From positions 124,001 through 188,000 of the forward strand of contig CAJQUW010011299.1 of assembly GCA_907163375.1 (NCBI GenBank): a DNA stretch of 64,000 nt, written 5' to 3'. Below the pieces are notes generated by a model. It saw only the letters and a program-made list of their open reading frames with translations, searched no databases and was not told the origin of the DNA. This DNA comes from Prostheceraeus crozeri (Eukaryota; Platyhelminthes; Polycladida; Euryleptidae). The stretch's first letter is position 1; each line of letters starts with the position of its first letter. A program made the position numbers and the translations under genes. Positions 57,447 through 64,000 of this stretch are shown here, piece after piece.

Positions 57447-60400
57447 TTAATTCTTCAGTTCATGAATTCGTTCTCTATTCCTTGCCAATCGTGTACTTTC
57501 ATTGCGAACCTGAAACAATAAATAATGGTAAATTTTAGTAACGACTAATAGTGTCATATGACTAAATAAGGGATACCACATGCACCAAGAAGACTAAACA
57601 TTTTCACTGCCTGATACAACAAATTATCAGCCTTCATGCCGATAATATTTAGAAAGTATGACGATTTTCGTTCTTTGATTTCTTAATTAAAAAGTCGTGT
57701 GACATCGACTTACTGTATTAATTCTCATCACGTGAAAAAATATAAAAGATGTTTGTATTATTCTATCTTCAACTTTACATCCACCATTGTCTCAAATATT
57801 GAAGTATTCGAATAATAACAATCAATAATCATTATAGTGAGGGCATGATAATTTTATTTCGATTATATTTTATTACATTTCTCTAAATCTTTGCGTAGTA
57901 TCAGCTTAACGTATTGATTCTCAACATGAGTGAAAATCAAATTTGGACCAGTCTATTACTGCTTACCACCTGTGAACAACCCTTCATAAGTCTTTCGCAA
58001 ACATATTTGGCTAATTATTGATAAATCTGAATTTTGACAAAGACTGATAGACCTGACCGCGCTCAGCTCTGATAACATTATTAAGTTTCATTTCGTTTCT
58101 TTGAATCTGATATAATGACACGCCATATCTATTATACATAGATATAATAGTATTTAATCTTTCTATATTATCTAATTGCTATATCGTATATATACATACA
58201 ACCAGTAGGCTGTATTTTATTTTGCTTGATAATGATTTTCCTTACTTTGAAATATATAATTATACTAAATCCAGGGACCAGAATGGAATAACGGGGGACA
58301 CAGCTGAAATTGAAATTTAGAGGGTCTCAGATAGAAATAATTAGATAATACATATTAGCATAATCTATAGGGACCCCAGTGGAATTCCGCGGATCCGCAG
58401 AAAATTCTCATCCCTGTTAATCATTAATCAAATGAACAGATAACCAGAATTGATGACATAATTCTACAAATTTGTTTAAATTCATGACATAAATAGGACG
58501 TCGATTGTTGATGATGTAAAGCTGATGAGCTTATTTCCCCAGAATGACATGTAAATATTTAGAAGAATTACAAGAAGGATATATATAATTCTAACTGATT
58601 ATTCATGATACTAGTCAATCATGAAAGAGAACAGAAAATAGTTGATAAGAGAAGATTCGCGATCATCGATGTAAATTTTAATGTACGATTTCGATATTAA
58701 GTTTAATGAAACAGAACAGTGCAGCGACTATAGTTCAGCAAAAACTTAAATCATTACTTAAGTCATAGCACCATAACAAATAAAATTCAAAGATTGGATC
58801 AGGACCGTAAGAACATTTCTAGAATCAACCGTCGCTCCATTTGAATGGGTTAAAAAAACTCCCGAACAACTGTGGCAGAATTAAGATAATAATTAGAGCC
58901 GGCGAAATTTTTTTACTCTTTAAACTTAATGATAATGCTTTACAATACTGAATTAAAGCACGTATTAAACAAAGAAAACATACCTTATCTGTCACATCCT
59001 TCCACGTCCTCTTTTTCAGGAGCAGTGGCATTTGTTTTACAGCCTCCATTGCTTTCACTTTACTGATTGATGTATTAGAATTGATTTCTTTTGAAAATTT
59101 CATTTTGAGGTACATTGTTTGGTCTTTCGTCCATCGCGTAGCTGAATAATAGAACGAATTACGTAAACACAACCTTGATATTATAAATATATATATTTGG
59201 ATGAATACTTTTTGTCGACATGTCCATTTCATCGACACCCATTTTCAAGAAAAACTTTCATTTCGTCGACTAACTGAATTACATCTATGTAAAATCTCTT
59301 GAAATAATATATATCCATTTTTTATCGAAATGGTATCGATTGAAATCTATGCCAGATAACAGCACAGGAAAATGCTATGCTGCAAATCCTTAAGTAAAGC
59401 AATAATTACATAGATTTGTCAGACATATAGACATGATTTAGGAGACTTTTCCATAGAAATTACTTCAAGTTTTCTCATTTCATCCTCGACGATATGAACG
59501 ATAATGGTGTTGACGAAACGTACCACTCCTAATAATATATCTAGTAGATATATCAATTAACGCAAGCTTTCAGATACTCTGTTTTACGAGTACGTTAACC
59601 GAACTGTGGTGATCGTTTAATGCTTCAAAAAAGGTTCAGTCGACGAAAACCATCAAAAAAGTCAAAAGAACATTTCTCCTCCTTTTCACTATAAGTCCTA
59701 TTATACCATTGTTCATTAGTTGTTGACGAAATATGAAATACAAACAAATGATCATACCTGCTTTTTTGTTGATATTTTTTTCTGAGATATTCCTGAAAGT
59801 GAAAAAAATCAGTGAGTCACGTTTTACTAGAAACTAACAGCGCTGCATTTGAAGATTAAACTTATTAGCCATTTCTATAGTATTACGGTACTCAAAAAAA
59901 CATACAGACAAAAAGTTGTTCCAGTTTGAAACAGAATTTTATCTTTTTTACAACACTTGATACCCAATCACAAAGATACTTGTTATCAAAATAATGGCAA
60001 ATCTAAGCCAAATGATTATTACAAAATTCATTAAAGAAATGCTAATAAGAACATGTTCGGGATCAGCCAGATGGAAACAAAGATAGTGTTTTATAAAAAT
60101 ACTCTATACTACACGGTTATCATGGCTCCTTAATGAAGTTTACAATTCATGAGGGAATTAATCAAAGTTAATGTCGAACTCACTTTTGATCGATCTTTCC
60201 GTCCCTGTCATTGCTGATGTTCATATAGTCTTTGCGTAAGATATCCGCAACTTTGGTCATTTCTACCGCTGTTCCTCGCAATCTGTAGAACCGTTCATGT
60301 ACGTTCAAAGTATGACCAAGGTGGTTACATATGAAGCGGTATTCGCTCTCTGAGTAATTTTGAAGCTGAAAGAAGTGTGACATGTGTTATGAAAATAATC

Positions 60401-63400
60401 TATATAAATGAACATAAGTGTAATTGGTAACTGCCATTGGCCTATGTGATTGTTAATTTAAAGAAAAAGGACTTTGAAGGTGTAAGTTATTGATTAGCCT
60501 CAAAGTCCTTTTTCTTTCAATTGTACACAGGTGCCTCAATAGATGTATAATATGCAATGTACACTACACCATAAAAATAGCGTAGGACACCATAATTCCA
60601 GTCTTTGATAAACATTCGTTGTATCACTAACCTTGACAGAAAACATTTGCGGTATAACGTCAGTTCACTGCGCCCTCAGGATTGGTCAGACTGTTTGGTG
60701 CATATTCATTTTAGGATATACCTTACATACAACGTTTGTCGATTTACGTAGTTAAAATTTACGGTATGATAGGCCCCTAGTTCATTCTGAATGCCGAATA
60801 ATGTACCTTATTAATGTGAGTTTTAGCACATTATCGCATTGAAATTGCGATAGTTCATGAATGAATTTGAGGTCATAATAGAACTTTTGAACCGAAGCAT
60901 CTGTTTCTCTTTTTTTCTTTTTGTATGCAACTCCCATTGCTTCGAATATCAACTCCTTAGTCAATATAACCTCTTGACCACGTAAATTCTACGCCTAAAC
61001 CACTGTATAGACTTACTGTATAGATTCTCGACATGCGTAAAATCGATTTTCGACGTATTTATCTACGTATGTAACTCTAACTACTTCAAATATCAACTCC
61101 TTGGTCAATAAAACCTCTTGCTGAAGCCAATTCAACGCCCCAATCCCATTTGGCTTATTCCAGCTCTCTAACTGTTGGTGAGACATTGACTTACTGTACA
61201 GATCCTCGACATGCGTGAAATTCGAATTTGCACGCATCTATATTTTAGTATGTAACTCCAACTGCTTCAAATATCAAGTACTTTGTCAATATACCGGTAA
61301 CCTCTTGCCGAAGCCAATTCAACGCCCCAATCCCATTTGGTTTATTCCAGCTCTCTAACTGTTGGTGAGACATTGACTTACTGTACAGATCCTCGACATG
61401 CGTGAAATTCGACTTTGGACGCATTTACCTCTTTGTATGTATGGTGAGAACTGTATGTACTGTTTCGAATATCAACTCCTTTTTGGACAACCAAATTTGT
61501 TTTATTGGAGATAGCAAATATACCATTATATTCTTATTTTTCCAGGAGTTATTGGTTAGATGCAGATGGAGATATTTGTTAAATGTAATCATTTTTGTCA
61601 TAAATTCAAATTTTTGGGAATAATTCGTGAGATTCAACAAAGGAGTGCGGACAACTGTATATTTCAAGGTAATATATAAATTAATCCCTCGAGACTTCGG
61701 CTCTCGGAATTTATCTACTTATCACCCTAAATATCCTTGAATATCTTATACATAACACATAAAAGATAACAGATAAGTTATCCTAAAACATGACAGAAAA
61801 ACTGTGTCCTAATTTCCATGCATTACGTACATAACAAACGGAAATTTTGAATATCACACTTTGATTCGCGAGAAAGCTATGCGTTAAAATAGATATTGTA
61901 TGATATTTAAAAGCATTATTCTATAACAAAATCCAGTCTTCGGCAGTCGTTTGTTATGTTGATAATTCTTTCAAATATCATACGATATCCTATACGTATA
62001 ATTGCTAATTTTTTTTTATAATTTATCTCGATCAACAAACTATGCACTCGCCCTTTGGGCTCGTGCATAGACATATTGATCTCGAGAAATGCAAGAAAGA
62101 TGGATATTTTGCACTAGTTGTGTAAATAACTATTAAAGAGATAGGAAAAATGAATATACCAGTTAAACAGACATGGTTTAACCAGTGTAAACTTAACATC
62201 GATTTACAACATAATAAGTGATATCAAGAATGATAACCTGTGGTCGTAGACATCGTACACAAGTCAAGTATTTTATTTTAGACATCGTACACAAGTCATG
62301 CATCAGGGACGACTCGAACAGATATAGGCGTTAGATCTAGTTTTAGTAGTCCCTGTCATGTATTATCTCTTTATAATTTCAAAATGCAATGACATTCTAT
62401 GCCAATAATTCAAATACCGATACACGTACAGTGTCCAACACATAGCTTCCTGTAATTGGCGAAATCTCACCTGCAAAGTTGTGGCTGCCAACTTTCGATA
62501 TTTCGTACTGGTTATCAAAGATACATCCTCGACTTCAGCCAATAATCCAACCTTTCTGATGGCATCATGACCTCGAATAAAATTCCCCGCTTTATTTTCG
62601 AAGATATACTTTTTCGTCAGAGTTGTGAGCCTTTGGATAACCGGAATAATTTCCTTTGGAAACAGTATCGGCACGAACTTATTACACTTCCCACGAACGT
62701 AAACCAGCTCCAGTGACTCCAGGGTTTTTCTCTCTTCTTCGCTTAGTTTTTTCCACTCCTCGCGGGCATTTTCTTTCCATTTCTCACGATCATCCCAAGT
62801 TTTCTTCTCGAGTTTGGCAACCTCCGAGGAACGCCTTCTATTAAACAAAATCAAGAAAGCTAGGGTTACTTCCTTCAGAAGTCTGGCGTTTTCCGTCGTT
62901 TGTTCGGTTGATACGATTGTGTCAGTCATATATTCTTTCAACTTGGCTATATCAACCTTTTTCGGCAAAGTTTGTGGCATTCCTGACTGAGAGCACTTCA
63001 TGTAAACATGGGCATTAGTCATAAGGGGCGTTATTTCGTAATGAAATAACTTAAAAAAAGCTTTCACCTCCCTGGCCTTTTCAAAATCTAACGTCCGGTA
63101 GGCCTCGTTCTGAATTTCTTCTGCTACTTGAGAAATGGTTTGTCCAAGTCGTTTAAGGGCAGATGGTCGCTCCATTGATCTATCCGTTTCATTGGATGAC
63201 AATTTAATCTTGTAATTAAACATCTTGATGAAGGCATTTTTCATAAGTTTGAATTTTGCGGGCTGAATCAACTCCGTATATGAAATTTCCGGATTACCTG
63301 CGAAATCTCTGACGAATTTAAGAAAGTTACACAAGCTGCGCACCTTCTGAGAAATAGAAAAATACTTATTCATGCCCTTCTTTAAAATCATACTTGATAT

Positions 63401-64000
63401 CAATTTCAACAAAGCGTTGTCATTTTTTGCTATCTCGGAAAGGGGATCTGTTTTCATTCTTTTGAAGAACATATTTTGCTCCTCCGTGAATGACAAATCA
63501 GATAAATCGATCAATGAGACCCTTCGTACTTTCGTTTCCTTCCTTACTTCAATTGCCGGACATACATGTCTCCACATTTCTGTTGACGAATAGTATCCTG
63601 CGCACTCTTTACACATCGCATAAGAATCCAAATTACGAGATATATCAATATTGTTTGCTGGTCTTTGTACAACTATCAAGTGACCCCCATGCTTCAACAC
63701 TTTTTGGTTGTTTATATGGTTTCCCTTGTTTCGTAACAACTGTGTCGATTTACGCTTACCAAGCGATCCTTTAAGAAAAGTGTTGATATGCTGTACCTCT
63801 TTTTCTCGGCTGTGCTGGCTGTTTAGGTGACGCAAAAAGCTTGTGCTAAGAACGAACTTTTGGCAATATGGACAGCAATCTTTTTTATCGAATTTCTGCC
63901 GTGGTTTATTATTACACCCTAAAACGACAATTGAACTTTTGTTTTCGACATCTTCAAAGCACTGAGTTCGATTATCATTCAAGCTGCACTCAGTATCTGT
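57447..64000 (-). CDS. tyrosine-recombinase-like protein with C2H2 fingers and SANT-like tail (5' partial)
   Basis: Five coding exons on the minus strand are >64000-62471, 60365-60184, 59792-59758, 59141-58984 and 57509-57447. All junctions are GT-AG and phases agree (0, 2, 1, 0). At least 655 residues are present and the frame is open to the window edge, so the start lies outside. Exon 1 has a C2H2 finger (CPYC..HLNSQH, about 63870-63815), a second Cys/His cluster (CKECAGYY..HVC), then a basic region and the recombinase start FNRRRSSEVAKL (about 62846), GKCNKFVPILFP and TSTKYRKLAATTLQ. Exon 2 completes the catalytic part with ICNHLGHTLNVHERFYRL, holding the His and the likely nucleophilic Tyr. 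Exons 4-5 give a Myb/SANT-like tail (TRWTKDQTMYL..KKRTWKDVTDK|VRNESTRLARN). Similar uncharacterised proteins occur in cnidarians and molluscs. Either a domesticated Crypton-like recombinase or a spliced active element is possible. Inside the coding exons no break is seen. Confidence 0.85.
60460..60517. repeat. 20-bp hairpin in the recombinase-gene intron
   Basis: AAAGAAAAAGGACTTTGA at 60460 and its inverse TCAAAGTCCTTTTTCTTT at 60500 form a 20-bp stem with one bulged A and a 17-nt loop. It lies in intron 1 of the recombinase-like gene. Confidence 0.75.
60895..61470 (-). repeat. about 181-bp tandem repeat with conserved splice-donor-like sites
   Basis: About three tandem copies of a unit of roughly 181 bp lie in intron 1 of the recombinase-like gene. 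Shared blocks are CAATTCAACGCCCCAATCCC (61127, 61315), CTCTAACTGTTGGTGAGACA and CTCGACATGCG near 61028, 61205 and 61393. On the minus strand each unit has the frame LTKELIFE.. and then a sequence ending ACA|GTAAGTCAATG that looks like a splice donor. Diverged copies of the CTTACTGTA..CTC..CATG block also occur near 57710 and 57905. They may be decayed exon duplications or simply an intronic satellite. Confidence 0.7.
62249..62298. repeat. 19-bp direct duplication
   Basis: AGACATCGTACACAAGTCA occurs at 62249-62267 and again at 62280-62298, separated by 12 bases. It is a small recent duplication in intron 1 of the recombinase-like gene. Confidence 0.8.

Noticed and set aside
62363-62470. Continuation of the recombinase frame past the exon 1 donor
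   Set aside because: The family motif breaks exactly at CAG|GTGAGA and resumes with HLGH..FY after the acceptor at 60366, so this part is intron.

Overview
The window is nuclear DNA of an animal. It is AT-rich, its genes are split by GT-AG introns, there is no operon structure, and transposon remains are dense. The mix (multi-exon ARPC3 and YPEL genes, RTE-like and CR1/L2-like LINEs, piggyBac, mariner, hAT-like ends, a Ty3/Gypsy element, tRNA-derived repeats) points to an invertebrate metazoan. I cannot name the phylum with confidence.

Three host-type genes can be modelled with consistent splice phases. A yippee-like zinc-binding protein gene (YPEL1-4 type) lies on the minus strand, with exons at 11569-11507 and 6958-6560. 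The Arp2/3 complex subunit 3 gene (ARPC3) lies on the plus strand in five coding exons from 29622 to 49151 and encodes 180 residues; its first intron is about 13.5 kb. A tyrosine-recombinase-like gene lies on the minus strand in five coding exons from the right edge of the window down to 57447. It has C2H2-type fingers at its N-terminal side and a SANT-like C-terminal tail, and its 5' end lies outside the window.

Region by region: 1-6.5 kb holds a TTAA-flanked MITE-like element, a broken mariner transposase, a long inverted repeat, a tRNA-derived SINE and a 20-bp minisatellite. 6.5-11.6 kb is YPEL, with a non-autonomous DNA element and a CR1/L2-type LINE fragment in its intron. A tRNA-like repeat follows, with a second copy at 56.4 kb, and then a 2.2-kb element with a perfect 6-bp target duplication. 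18.3-25.2 kb is a transposon cluster: an RTE-like LINE tail, a CR1-like endonuclease region, a DNA transposon with 41-bp perfect terminal inverted repeats carrying a protein of the 'CGGQNRN' type (recalled as DUF7869) that abuts the CR1-like LINE, and a second RTE-like LINE. 29.8-38.7 kb is a recent Ty3/Gypsy element lying antisense in ARPC3 intron 1. Between its integrase and 3' LTR it carries a TatD-type metal-dependent hydrolase domain. 39-41 kb has a degenerate minisatellite and a hAT-like non-autonomous element. 51-52.3 kb is a broken piggyBac transposase. 57.4-64 kb is the recombinase-like gene.

The strongest candidates for something little described are the TatD-bearing Gypsy element, the 41-bp-TIR transposon, and the spliced, apparently intact recombinase-like gene. 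Coordinates of the genes come from reading splice sites by eye and from protein family memory; no search could be run.
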